Shown here piece after piece: positions 43,944-52,049 of a stretch of 64,000 nucleotides of DNA (positions within the stretch are counted from its first letter, which is position 1; each line of letters begins with the position of its first letter). Source of the DNA: Prevotella sp. (lineage in GTDB: Bacteria > Bacteroidota > Bacteroidia > Bacteroidales > Bacteroidaceae); NCBI GenBank assembly GCA_017412705.1, contig JAFPWS010000059.1:62001-126000 (forward strand), given 5' to 3'. The notes under the pieces were generated by a model. It searched no databases, was not told the DNA's origin, and was given only the letters and a program-made list of their open reading frames with translations. Made by a program: the position numbers and the translations under genes.

Positions 43944-44960
43944 ATGAAAGCATTACAGATTACAGAGCCACACGTGATGAAAGTGGTGGAGATGGACCAT
44001 CCCAGTTGCGGTGCCAACGAAGTGTTATTGAAGATAGAATTTGTAGGATTCTGCGGTAGCGACCTGAACACCTATCGCGGCCTGAACGCGATGGCCAAGC
44101 CACACGTCATTCCCGGCCACGAGATTGGAGCCGAGATAGTAGGCATGGGTCCCGATGTGCCCACCAACCTGCGTAAGGGCATGAAGGTGACCGTCAATCC
44201 CTATACCAACTGCGGCGTATGCCCGGCCTGCCGCAGTCGCCGCTACAATGCCTGCGAGCACAACGAGACGCTTGGTGTGCAGCGCGACGGTGCTATGCGT
44301 GAGTACATCGCCCTGCCCTGGCAGAAGATTATCCCCATCGGCGACATCACCACCGAGCACGCAGCCCTGATAGAACCGATGAGCGTGGGCTTCCATGCTG
44401 TCAGTCGTGCCCAGGCTGTCGATACCGACGTCGTGATGATTATCGGTTGCGGCATGGTGGGCGTAGGCGCTGTCATTCGTTCGCTGCTGCGCGGCGCCAA
44501 GGTCATCGCCTGCGACGTGGACGACGAGAAGCTGGAGATTGTGAAGCGCCTCGGTGCCGACTACACCATCAATACCGTCAAGGAGAATGTCCACGAGCGG
44601 CTGATGGAGATTACCGACTCGATGGGTCCCAACGTGGTCATCGAGGCGGTAGGCTCGCCTGCCACCTATCAGATGGCCGTCAACGAAGTCGCCTTCTGCG
44701 GACGCGTCATCTGCATCGGCTACTCGAAGAAGGACGTCGAGTTCACCACCAAGTATTTCGTACAGAAGGAACTTGACATCCGCGGCTCGCGCAACGCCCT
44801 GCCCGAGGACTTCGACGGCGTCATCCGCTACCTGAAGAAGTACAACCCGCCCTACGACGTGCTGACATCGGGCATCGTCACTCCCGAGCATGCAGAAGAA
44901 GCCATGAAGCAGTGGGATGCCAACCCCGGGAAGGTATTCAGAATCTTAGTGAAATTCTAA
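43944..44960 (+). CDS. Zinc-dependent alcohol dehydrogenase (sugar-acid dehydrogenase-like)
   Basis: A 338-residue medium-chain dehydrogenase. Catalytic zinc ligands are in VGFCGSDLNTYRG and IPGHEIGAEIVG; the structural zinc cluster is TNCGVCPACRSRRYNACEH. The Rossmann motif is MIIGCGMVGVGA. It resembles L-galactonate-5-dehydrogenase (LgoD)-type enzymes, which would convert the acid made by the two upstream gene products into a keto-acid such as tagaturonate. This reaction is inferred from order and similarity. A terminator follows directly. Confidence 0.82.
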   Translation: MKALQITEPHVMKVVEMDHPSCGANEVLLKIEFVGFCGSDLNTYRGLNAMAKPHVIPGHEIGAEIVGMGPDVPTNLRKGMKVTVNPYTNCGVCPACRSRRYNACEHNETLGVQRDGAMREYIALPWQKIIPIGDITTEHAALIEPMSVGFHAVSRAQAVDTDVVMIIGCGMVGVGAVIRSLLRGAKVIACDVDDEKLEIVKRLGADYTINTVKENVHERLMEITDSMGPNVVIEAVGSPATYQMAVNEVAFCGRVICIGYSKKDVEFTTKYFVQKELDIRGSRNALPEDFDGVIRYLKKYNPPYDVLTSGIVTPEHAEEAMKQWDANPGKVFRILVKF

Positions 44961-44983
44961 GGAACCAAGACTAATCAATTAAA

Positions 44984-45010
44984 AAAGCCTGCCAGAATAC
45001 GGCAGGCTTT
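44984..45010 (+). terminator. Rho-independent terminator after the sugar-oxidation operon
   Basis: aaagcctgcc (44984-44993) pairs with ggcaggcttt (45001-45010) around a 7-nt loop, followed by T residues. Confidence 0.9.
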
Positions 45011-45022
45011 TATGTTTCGCCA

Positions 45023-45055
45023 AGGAAGCCCGCCTGTTTTGCAGGCGGGCTTCCT
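45023..45055. terminator. GC-rich 14-bp hairpin before the EF-G paralogue's 3' end
   Basis: aggaagcccgcctg (45023-45036) pairs perfectly with caggcgggcttcct (45042-45055), 5-nt loop. It lies 8 bp after the EF-G stop on the minus strand. No long T tract, so termination efficiency is uncertain. Confidence 0.75.
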
Positions 45056-45062
45056 ATAGGGA

Positions 45063-47222
45063 TTAGTCTTCGTCCTTCATCTCGGCTTCGTGTTCCTTGA
45101 TGAGGGTCTGCTGGATGTCGTTCGGCACAAGCTCGTAAGAGGCGAACTTGGTGGTGAACGAAGCACGGCCACCCGTCAGTGAACTGAGGGCGATAGAGTA
45201 GCTGGCCAGCTCCTTGAGAGGAATCTTGGCGGTCAGCTTCTGATAGCCTGCCTCAGAGTCCATACCCATAATGATGGCACGACGACCCTGCAGGTCTGAC
45301 ATCACATCACCCATATAGTCAGCGGGAACGAGCACCTCCAGATCGTAGATAGGCTCGAGCACCTTAGGACCGGCCTCCTTGAAGGCTGCGCTGAAGGCGT
45401 TACGGGCTGCCAGCATGAATGACAACTCGTTAGAGTCTACCGGATGCATCTTACCATCGTAGACAATGACGCGGACGTCACGGGCATAGGAACCTGTCAA
45501 CGGGCCCTGCTCCATGCGCTCCATCACACCCTTCAGGATGGCGGGCATGAAACGCATATCGATGGCACCACCGACAACCGAGTTGATGAAGACGAGCTTG
45601 CCGCCCCACTCCAGGTCCTTCTCTTCCTTCGACTTGATGTTCATCTTGAACTCCTGGCCGTTGATGGTGAATGAAGTAGGATCGGGCATACCGTCGGTGT
45701 AAGGCTCTACTATCAGGTGAACCTCACCGAACTGGCCGGCACCACCCGACTGCTTCTTATGACGATAGTCGGCGCGAGCCATCTTCGTGATGGTCTCACG
45801 ATAAGGAATCTTAGGCTCCTGGTATTCAATCTGAATCTTCTCATTGTTCTCCATACGCCACTTCAAGGTACGCAGGTGGAACTCACCCTGACCATGGACG
45901 ATAATCTGGCGCAACTCCTTGGACTGCTCGACAACCCATGTGGGGTCTTCCTGACGCATCTTCTGCAGAGCGGCCATCATCTTCTCGGTCTCAGCCTCGT
46001 TGACAGCCTTGATGGCACGAGAGAACTTGGAGTTAGGATACTTGATGAAGTCGAACTTATTCTCGACATCCTTGCCATTCAGGGTATTGCCCGTCTTGAC
46101 GTCCTTCAGCTTCACGGTACAGCCAATATCACCTGCCTTCAGCTCGTCAACCTGGATACGGTTGGCACCTGCACAGGCATAGAGTGTTCCGATGCGCTCC
46201 TTAGAGCCGCGGTCGGCATTGGTCAGGTCGTCACCACTCTTCACGACACCGCTCATCACCTTGAAATACTGAACCTCACCGATGTGGGGCTCAACACCAG
46301 TCTTGAAGAAATAGAGCGAGGTGGGAGCAGAAGCGTCTGCGGGAACATCCTTACCTGCTGCGTTCTGGACAACAGGCATCTCGCTGACGAAGGGAACCAC
46401 ATTGCCGAGGAACTCCATCAGGCGGCGGACACCCATGTCGCGACCGGCGCAAACACAGAATACAGGGAAGATAGAGCGGGTTACAAGACCCTTGCGGATA
46501 CCCTCACGCATCTCGTCCTCTGTCAGGTCCTCACTCTCGAAGAACTTCTCCATCAGTGAGTCGTCACCTGCAGCTGCTGCCTCAACCAGAGCAGCCTTCA
46601 TCTCCTTGGCCTTGTCGAGCTGGTCGGCGGGAATATCCTCAATGATGGGAGCGCCACCCTCGGGCTTCCAAGAGTACTTCTTCATCAGCAGCACGTCGAT
46701 GACGCTGTTGAAGCCTGCACCAGTGGCAATAGGATACTGAACGGGAACGCAGTTGTTGCCATAAACCTCCTTCAACTGATTCAGGATCTGGTCGAAGTCA
46801 CAGTTGTCGCGGTCCAGCTGGTTAACCAGGAAAATCACAGGCTTCTTCAGCTTCTCCGTATTACGGAAAGCGTTCATCGTACCTACCTCAGGGCCATACT
46901 GGCCGTTGACGAGGATGACAGCCTGGTCGGTTACGTTCATGGCGGTGATAGAACCACCCACGAAGTCGTCAGAACCCGGACAGTCGATGATGTTCAGCTT
47001 CTTGTTATTCCACTCTACATGAAAAACAGTAGAGAACACCGAGTAGCCGTATTCCTGCTCAACAGGGAAATAGTCGCTCATGGTGTTCTTACCCTCTACG
47101 CTGCCGCGGCGCTTGATGATGCCGGCTTCGTAGACCATTGCTTCGGCAAGAGTAGTCTTGCCGCTACCCGCACTGCCAATGAGTGCAATGTTCTTGATCT
47201 CGTTTGTCTGATAAACTTTCAT
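45063..47222 (-). CDS. Elongation factor G paralogue (EF-G2 type) with His-to-Ser change in G3
   Basis: A 719-residue translational GTPase-like protein. The P-loop is IALIGSAGSGKTTLAEAMVY and the G4 box is NQLDRD. The G3 motif, DTPGHVDF in normal EF-G, is DCPGSDDF here: the catalytic His is S84. Switch I is also unlike canonical EF-G. Domains II to V are complete (GEFHLRTLKWRMENN, KKQSGGAGQFGEVHLIVEPY, FMPAILKGVMERMEQGPLTG). An EF-G paralogue lacking GTPase activity is known in Bacteroides and aids growth in starvation and in the gut; this protein fits that group. The start at 47222 precedes the conserved N-terminus. It has an acidic C-terminal tail (HEAEMKDED). Confidence 0.9.
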   Translation of the reverse strand: MKVYQTNEIKNIALIGSAGSGKTTLAEAMVYEAGIIKRRGSVEGKNTMSDYFPVEQEYGYSVFSTVFHVEWNNKKLNIIDCPGSDDFVGGSITAMNVTDQAVILVNGQYGPEVGTMNAFRNTEKLKKPVIFLVNQLDRDNCDFDQILNQLKEVYGNNCVPVQYPIATGAGFNSVIDVLLMKKYSWKPEGGAPIIEDIPADQLDKAKEMKAALVEAAAAGDDSLMEKFFESEDLTEDEMREGIRKGLVTRSIFPVFCVCAGRDMGVRRLMEFLGNVVPFVSEMPVVQNAAGKDVPADASAPTSLYFFKTGVEPHIGEVQYFKVMSGVVKSGDDLTNADRGSKERIGTLYACAGANRIQVDELKAGDIGCTVKLKDVKTGNTLNGKDVENKFDFIKYPNSKFSRAIKAVNEAETEKMMAALQKMRQEDPTWVVEQSKELRQIIVHGQGEFHLRTLKWRMENNEKIQIEYQEPKIPYRETITKMARADYRHKKQSGGAGQFGEVHLIVEPYTDGMPDPTSFTINGQEFKMNIKSKEEKDLEWGGKLVFINSVVGGAIDMRFMPAILKGVMERMEQGPLTGSYARDVRVIVYDGKMHPVDSNELSFMLAARNAFSAAFKEAGPKVLEPIYDLEVLVPADYMGDVMSDLQGRRAIIMGMDSEAGYQKLTAKIPLKELASYSIALSSLTGGRASFTTKFASYELVPNDIQQTLIKEHEAEMKDED

Positions 47223-47323
47223 CTTACTTATTATTTTAGGTTTGTTGTATGCAAAGCGGTCGTAAAAGTACGCAATTTCGCACAAAAAACCAACGAAAGC
47301 TTTCAAATATTAAACTTTATTAG

Positions 47324-47332
47324 TACTTTTGT
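47324..47332 (+). promoter_or_regulatory. -7 box (TACTTTTGT) for hemW
   Basis: Near-consensus TAnnTTTG 8 bp upstream of the hemW ATG, implying a very short leader. Confidence 0.6.
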
Positions 47333-47339
47333 AATCGAT

Positions 47340-48452
47340 ATGACAGGAATCTACATACATATACCCTTTTGCAAGAGCCGTTGTATCTATTGCGGATTCT
47401 ACTCCACCACAGGGTTGGAGTTGCGCCAGCGATATGTCGATGCGGTATGTAGAGAGATGGAAATGAGAAGCCTCCCCCCACCCCCCTCCAGAAAGAGGGG
47501 GAGCATCGAAACCATCTATTTTGGTGGCGGCACGCCCAGTCAGCTAACGGGCGACCAGCTGCGCCAGCTTTTCCATTATATATACAAGGTATATGGCAAC
47601 GAGGCCGAGGAAGTCACCATCGAGTGCAATCCCGACGACGTGACGGATGCGTTTGCCGCTGCGCTGTCACATTTACCCGTCAACCGAGTCTCGATGGGTG
47701 TCCAGACCTTCGATGACCAGCGCCTGCGGTTCCTACATCGCCGCCATACGGCTGCCCAAGTGCCACAGGCTATCCAAAGGCTAAGGGATGCCGGCATCCA
47801 GAACATCAGCATCGATCTGATGTATGGCTTCCCCGATGAGACGTTGGATGACTGGCGGCGCGACATCAAGGCGGCATTGGCTCTCGAAGTAGAGCATATC
47901 TCGGCCTACTGCCTGATGATTGAAGAGGGAACCCCACTCTACCAGATGGGAGTGGCTGCCGCCGACGAGGAAACGGAGCGTGCGATGTACGAACTGCTGA
48001 CAGACAAGCTGACAGCAGCAGGCTATGAGCACTACGAGATTTCGAACTTCGCCCGTCCCGGTTACCGTTCGCGCCACAATAGCAGCTACTGGCACGACGT
48101 GCCATATATAGGTCTGGGGGCTGCCGCTCACTCTTACGATGGCAACAGCAGAAGCTGGAATGTGAGCGATATTCACCAATACATCGAGGCCATTGAGCAT
48201 GGCAAGCTGCCTTCTGAACGGGAGCTGTTGGATGGCGACACCCGCTATAACGACCGCATCACTGTTGCCCTGCGCACCAGCGACGGGCTGGACCTTGCCT
48301 CACTTTCCGAGCAACATCGCTACTACTGCCTTAAGGAGGCACAACACTTCATCGACGACGGACTGTTAAGGATGGACGACAACCATCTGGTGCTCACCCG
48401 CAAGGGCCTCTTTGTCAGCGACATGGTGATGAGCGGACTGATGCTCGTCTGA
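47340..48452 (+). CDS. hemW: Radical SAM heme chaperone HemW-like protein
   Basis: A 370-residue radical SAM protein. MTGIYIHIPFCKSRCIYCGF contains the CxxxCxxC cluster motif, with the extra Phe-tyr pair of the HemN/HemW family. ETIYFGGGTPSQL, MGVQTFDDQRLRFL, GIQNISIDLMYGFP and YEISNFARPGYRSRHNSSYW are typical of HemW, which inserts heme into targets rather than oxidising coproporphyrinogen. The start at 47340 was chosen over the long upstream extension that overlaps the EF-G gene. An in-frame GC-rich element (encoding LPPPPSRKRGS) sits just before the ETIYFGGGTPS strand. Confidence 0.9.
   Translation: MTGIYIHIPFCKSRCIYCGFYSTTGLELRQRYVDAVCREMEMRSLPPPPSRKRGSIETIYFGGGTPSQLTGDQLRQLFHYIYKVYGNEAEEVTIECNPDDVTDAFAAALSHLPVNRVSMGVQTFDDQRLRFLHRRHTAAQVPQAIQRLRDAGIQNISIDLMYGFPDETLDDWRRDIKAALALEVEHISAYCLMIEEGTPLYQMGVAAADEETERAMYELLTDKLTAAGYEHYEISNFARPGYRSRHNSSYWHDVPYIGLGAAAHSYDGNSRSWNVSDIHQYIEAIEHGKLPSERELLDGDTRYNDRITVALRTSDGLDLASLSEQHRYYCLKEAQHFIDDGLLRMDDNHLVLTRKGLFVSDMVMSGLMLV
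47470..47508 (+). repeat. GC-rich palindromic element (A-arm type) inside hemW
   Basis: gcctccccccacccccctcc is followed by a short loop and gagggggagcatcg. It matches the A arm of the 111-bp elements (gcctccccccgaccccctcc ... gagggggagaatcg) in order and orientation, in frame. Confidence 0.85.
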
Positions 48453-48503
48453 TGACATTTAAGGTTTCCCTGCGTCTTACATTATATATAATAATACGAA
48501 GCA

Positions 48504-51371
48504 ATGAATACTTGGAAACCGAATCTCGAAGAAACCAAAGAGCGATATATCAACTGGTGGAACCATAAAGGTATCGTCCTCAATATGTGGGAGCACTTCC
48601 AAGATGGCGTCAAGCCTCATGCCGACGTGCCAGTCCCAAAGCCCTACCGCGATCTGAACCAGCGCTGGTTCGACCCAGAATGGCGGGCAGAATACCTGGA
48701 TTGGTACGTCGCCCACTCCAGCATGATGGCCGATATGCTGCCTGTCGCCAACACACAACTTGGCCCTGGCTCATTGGCTGCCATCCTCGGCGGTGTGTTC
48801 GAAGGGGGCGAGGACACCATCTGGATTCACCCCGACCCCAACTATACGGACGACATCAAGTTCGACCCTGACCATCCCAACTACAAGTTGCATAAGGACC
48901 TGCTCCGTGCCTGCAAGAAAAAGGCGCAGGGCCACTACTACGTTGGCATGCCCGACCTGATGGAAGGTATGGACGTACTGGCTGCCATAAAAGGTACTGA
49001 CAAGGTGCTGCTCGACACGGTGATGCAGCCTGAGGTGCTGGAACGGCAGATGCAGCAGATTAACGACATCTACTTCCGCGTGTTCGACGAGCTGTACGAC
49101 ATCATCCGTGAGGGCGACGAGATGGCTTTCTGCTATTTCTCGTCGTGGGCGCCAGGCAAGATGTCGAAGTTGCAGAGTGACATCTCGACGATGATTAGCA
49201 TAGACGACTACCGCCGCTTCGTGCAGCCGTTTATCCGCGAACAGTGCCAGAAGATTGACTATACGCTCTACCACCTTGACGGTGTGGGAGCCATGCACCA
49301 TCTGGACGCACTGTTGGAAATCGAGGAACTGAATGCTATCCAATGGACGCCGGGAGTGGGTGAGCCGCAGGGCGGCAGTCCGAAATGGTACGACCTCTAT
49401 AAAAAGATTCTCTCTCATGGCAAGAGCATCATGGCGTGCTGGGTGACATTGGACGAGCTACGCCCACTGCTCGACAACATTGGAGGCGACGGCGTACATC
49501 TGGAGATGGACTTCCACAACGAACGTGAGGTGGAACAAGCCATGCGCATCATCGAGGAGTACCAGCAGGCCAGACAGACCAGTCCCCTACTAACCTCCCC
49601 CCACAGGGGAGGAAATCAAGACGAAGCCGACCGCGAAGTAGAGGAAATCATTCGTCGTGTGGAGAGCGATACCCTATCAAAACAAAAAGCATCCCCTTCG
49701 GGGGGACGTTTGGAGGAGGTTTCCAAGCTCCTTGTCCTCGACGGAGCAATGGGTACCATGATACAGCAGTACGGATTGCGCGACGAGGATTTCCGGGGGG
49801 CTCGCTTTGCCAACCATCCTAAAGAGCTGAAAGGGTGCAACGATGTGCTCTCGCTGACCTGTCCTGTGGTCATTCGTGACATCCACCGCAAATACTTGGC
49901 TGCTGGTGCCGATATCATCGAGACCAACACCTTCAACGCCCAGCGTATCTCGATGGGCGACTATGGTTTGCAAGACTATTGTAGGGAAATCAACCTCGCT
50001 GCCGCCCGCATCGCCCGCCAGTGCGCCGACGAATTCAGTTCGTCGGAAAAGCCTCGTTATGTGGTGGGCAGCATAGGACCTACGAGTCGCACGACATCGG
50101 TAGCTACCAGTGGCGAACCGCTCGATAAGGAGCTGCTTCGTCAAGCCTACGCAGAACAGATACAGGCCTTGGCTGACGGCGGTGTTGATGCCCTGCTGAT
50201 TGAAACCATCTTTGATGTAGAGAATGCCCGCATCGCCATCGAGGTAGCACAGCAGGTGGCTCCTTCCTTGCCTGTCATGCTCAGCTTCAATGTGACAACG
50301 GCTGACGGCCACAACATGCTCGGACAGGATGTCTGCCAATTCATCAACACGCTGGGCACCAAGCCCTACTCCGTAGGTATCAACTGCGTAGCCGATGTCG
50401 CCAAGATGACACCACTGGTTTGCCGATTGGCACAATTCGGCACCAAGGTGAGTCTCTATCCTAATGCTGGCATGCCTGATGGCAACGGACATTATGGCAA
50501 GACACCTGAGAGTCTGTTGGCTGATGTATGGCCCCTGTTAGAGAACCATCGTCTGAACATCATCGGAGGATGCTGTGGCACCACCGACAAGCACATCGCC
50601 CTGATAGCCAAGGCCATTGAGCCTGTGTCAGGAATACGGCTCTCGCCGCTGAACGATGAGGTGAGGGGTGAGAGGTTAGAGGTTAGAGCACACACTCAAG
50701 CGCAGACTGCTACGCAGCAAGAGGCACCAACAGGCAATGCTGAGGAACGTCTTTTCCAAGCCATTCTGAATGGCAAGAGCGACGAGGCAGCAGCAGCGAC
50801 AAGGGAGGCCATTGCCCAGCAGATAGCACCACAGGATTTGATTAACGGACAGATGATTCGTGCGATGGGTGAGGTGGGTCAGCGATTCCAGGACGGTAAG
50901 GCTTTCGTGCCCCAGCTGCTGATGGCAGGGCGTGCGATGAAAGCAGCTCTCGAACTGCTGAAGCCCATGCTCGCTGGTGCCGCATCAACCTCATTAGGGA
51001 AAGTAGTCATCGGCACCGTCAAGGGTGACCTGCACGACATTGGCAAGAACCTCGTAGCCTCGATGCTCGAAGGTTGTGGATTCGAGGTCATCAACATTGG
51101 CATCGATGTCTCTGCCGACACCTTCATCGAAGAGGTCAAGAAGAACCAGCCCGACATCCTGTGCATGTCAGCCCTACTCACGACGACCATGGGTTATATG
51201 AAGGAAGTGATTGACGCCCTTGAAAAGGCTGGTATCCGCGACCAGGTTAAGGTCATGGTAGGTGGTGCTCCTGTCACCCAAGGCTTTGCCGACGAGATTG
51301 GTGCCGACGGCTATAGCGACAATGCCAACTCAGCCGTCACCGTTGCCAAGCAACTCCTTGGCAAACTATAA
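48504..51371 (+). CDS. Fused corrinoid methyltransferase: URO-D domain + homocysteine methyltransferase + B12 domain
   Basis: A 955-residue cytoplasmic fusion. Residues about 1-360 are a uroporphyrinogen-decarboxylase-fold (MtaA/CmuA-like) methyltransferase (INWWNHKGIVLNMWEHFQDG, CYFSSWAPGKMSKLQSDIST). Residues about 406-715 are a MetH-type homocysteine methyltransferase (LVLDGAMGTMIQQYGLRDED) with zinc ligands C628, C690 and C691. Residues about 745-955 are the helical cap and Rossmann corrinoid domain (DLHDIGKNLVASML; H844 is the cobalt ligand). The folate-binding and reactivation domains of MetH are missing. So methyl groups may come from a compound handled by the URO-D domain and pass via cobalamin to homocysteine. 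The linker 361-405 contains inverted GC-rich mobile-element arms. An activation-domain gene and a second URO-D gene converge on it. Confidence 0.86.
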   Translation: MNTWKPNLEETKERYINWWNHKGIVLNMWEHFQDGVKPHADVPVPKPYRDLNQRWFDPEWRAEYLDWYVAHSSMMADMLPVANTQLGPGSLAAILGGVFEGGEDTIWIHPDPNYTDDIKFDPDHPNYKLHKDLLRACKKKAQGHYYVGMPDLMEGMDVLAAIKGTDKVLLDTVMQPEVLERQMQQINDIYFRVFDELYDIIREGDEMAFCYFSSWAPGKMSKLQSDISTMISIDDYRRFVQPFIREQCQKIDYTLYHLDGVGAMHHLDALLEIEELNAIQWTPGVGEPQGGSPKWYDLYKKILSHGKSIMACWVTLDELRPLLDNIGGDGVHLEMDFHNEREVEQAMRIIEEYQQARQTSPLLTSPHRGGNQDEADREVEEIIRRVESDTLSKQKASPSGGRLEEVSKLLVLDGAMGTMIQQYGLRDEDFRGARFANHPKELKGCNDVLSLTCPVVIRDIHRKYLAAGADIIETNTFNAQRISMGDYGLQDYCREINLAAARIARQCADEFSSSEKPRYVVGSIGPTSRTTSVATSGEPLDKELLRQAYAEQIQALADGGVDALLIETIFDVENARIAIEVAQQVAPSLPVMLSFNVTTADGHNMLGQDVCQFINTLGTKPYSVGINCVADVAKMTPLVCRLAQFGTKVSLYPNAGMPDGNGHYGKTPESLLADVWPLLENHRLNIIGGCCGTTDKHIALIAKAIEPVSGIRLSPLNDEVRGERLEVRAHTQAQTATQQEAPTGNAEERLFQAILNGKSDEAAAATREAIAQQIAPQDLINGQMIRAMGEVGQRFQDGKAFVPQLLMAGRAMKAALELLKPMLAGAASTSLGKVVIGTVKGDLHDIGKNLVASMLEGCGFEVINIGIDVSADTFIEEVKKNQPDILCMSALLTTTMGYMKEVIDALEKAGIRDQVKVMVGGAPVTQGFADEIGADGYSDNANSAVTVAKQLLGKL
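49581..49613 (-). repeat. GC-rich element arm (B type, reversed) in the methyltransferase linker
   Basis: agtcccctactaacctcccc continues into ccacaggggagg. It is the reverse complement form of the B arm, facing a forward B arm at 49684-49720; together they bracket about 70 bp of linker-coding DNA. Confidence 0.8.
49684..49720 (+). repeat. GC-rich element arm (B type, forward) in the methyltransferase linker
   Basis: aaaaagcatccccttcgggg then ggacgtttggaggaggt, matching the B arm (aaaaagcctcccctacaggg ggaggtttggaggggg). Encodes KASPSGGRLEE in frame. Confidence 0.8.
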
Positions 51372-51389
51372 TGGAAAGAGCTTGAGATT

Positions 51390-52049
51390 TCAAGCCTTTT
51401 TCTTTCGCTTATAACACTTGTCGAAATCACAGAGTCCGCAGGTGTAATCCAATTTGCGGACTTTTTCGCCTATGCCGATGATGCCACTGACGGACTTGAT
51501 GGGTAGCATGAGTGAGGAGTCGGTGAGCTGTACACCACAGGTCTGTCCACCGAATAAGGGGAAAAGCAACTGTTGCTGTGAGACATGCCACCCGCAATAG
51601 CCTGGCGAGAAGCGGTTGGTGTGGTGCCAGCCTAACTTGTCAATGCTCTCCTGCAGGTGCTCCTCCATCCTATCGGCGCAATGCTCGGCAATGACAGAGC
51701 CCAAGGCATCAGCGATAAATACCCGCACCATGTCGCCCTGCTTCATGAGCTGCTGTTGATAGGCCTCGTACTCCACACCACTGGTACAGATGAAGAAGGC
51801 ATAGGCCTCTGAGCCTCGCAGCTGCCGGAGGATAATCTGACCCATATCGAAATCGGGCAGGTCGCGACTGACGAGGAAACAGAACTGGGGTCGTAGCCAC
51901 CCACGCACCTCGTCGACGACAGCAGAAGTCTCAGCCTGCGTAGCCTGGTCGGGCAACGTGCCATGATAGCCCATCTGCTCGTAGATGTCAGCAGGGGTTA
52001 TCTGAAGGTCGGCGTATGTCAGGGTCTTCTGAGTCACTGTTGGTTCCAC
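51390..52049 (-). CDS. Stand-alone cobalamin-dependent methionine synthase activation-domain protein
   Basis: A 219-residue cytoplasmic protein matching the SAM-binding reactivation domain of MetH (Met_synt_B12), which normally re-methylates inactive cob(II)alamin using SAM and an electron donor. Recognisable parts are ALGSVIAEHCADRMEEHLQE, NRFSPGYCGWHVSQQQLLFP and LTDSSLMLPIKSVSGIIGIG. The C-terminal CGLCDFDKCYKRKKKA adds a Cys cluster that might bind a metal. It overlaps the upstream URO-D gene by 16 bp and converges on the fused methyltransferase that lacks this domain, so it is the likely reactivation partner. Confidence 0.86.
   Translation of the reverse strand: MEPTVTQKTLTYADLQITPADIYEQMGYHGTLPDQATQAETSAVVDEVRGWLRPQFCFLVSRDLPDFDMGQIILRQLRGSEAYAFFICTSGVEYEAYQQQLMKQGDMVRVFIADALGSVIAEHCADRMEEHLQESIDKLGWHHTNRFSPGYCGWHVSQQQLLFPLFGGQTCGVQLTDSSLMLPIKSVSGIIGIGEKVRKLDYTCGLCDFDKCYKRKKKA

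Noticed and set aside
45717..46559. Plus-strand ORF of 280 aa
   Set aside because: Antisense to the well-supported EF-G paralogue.
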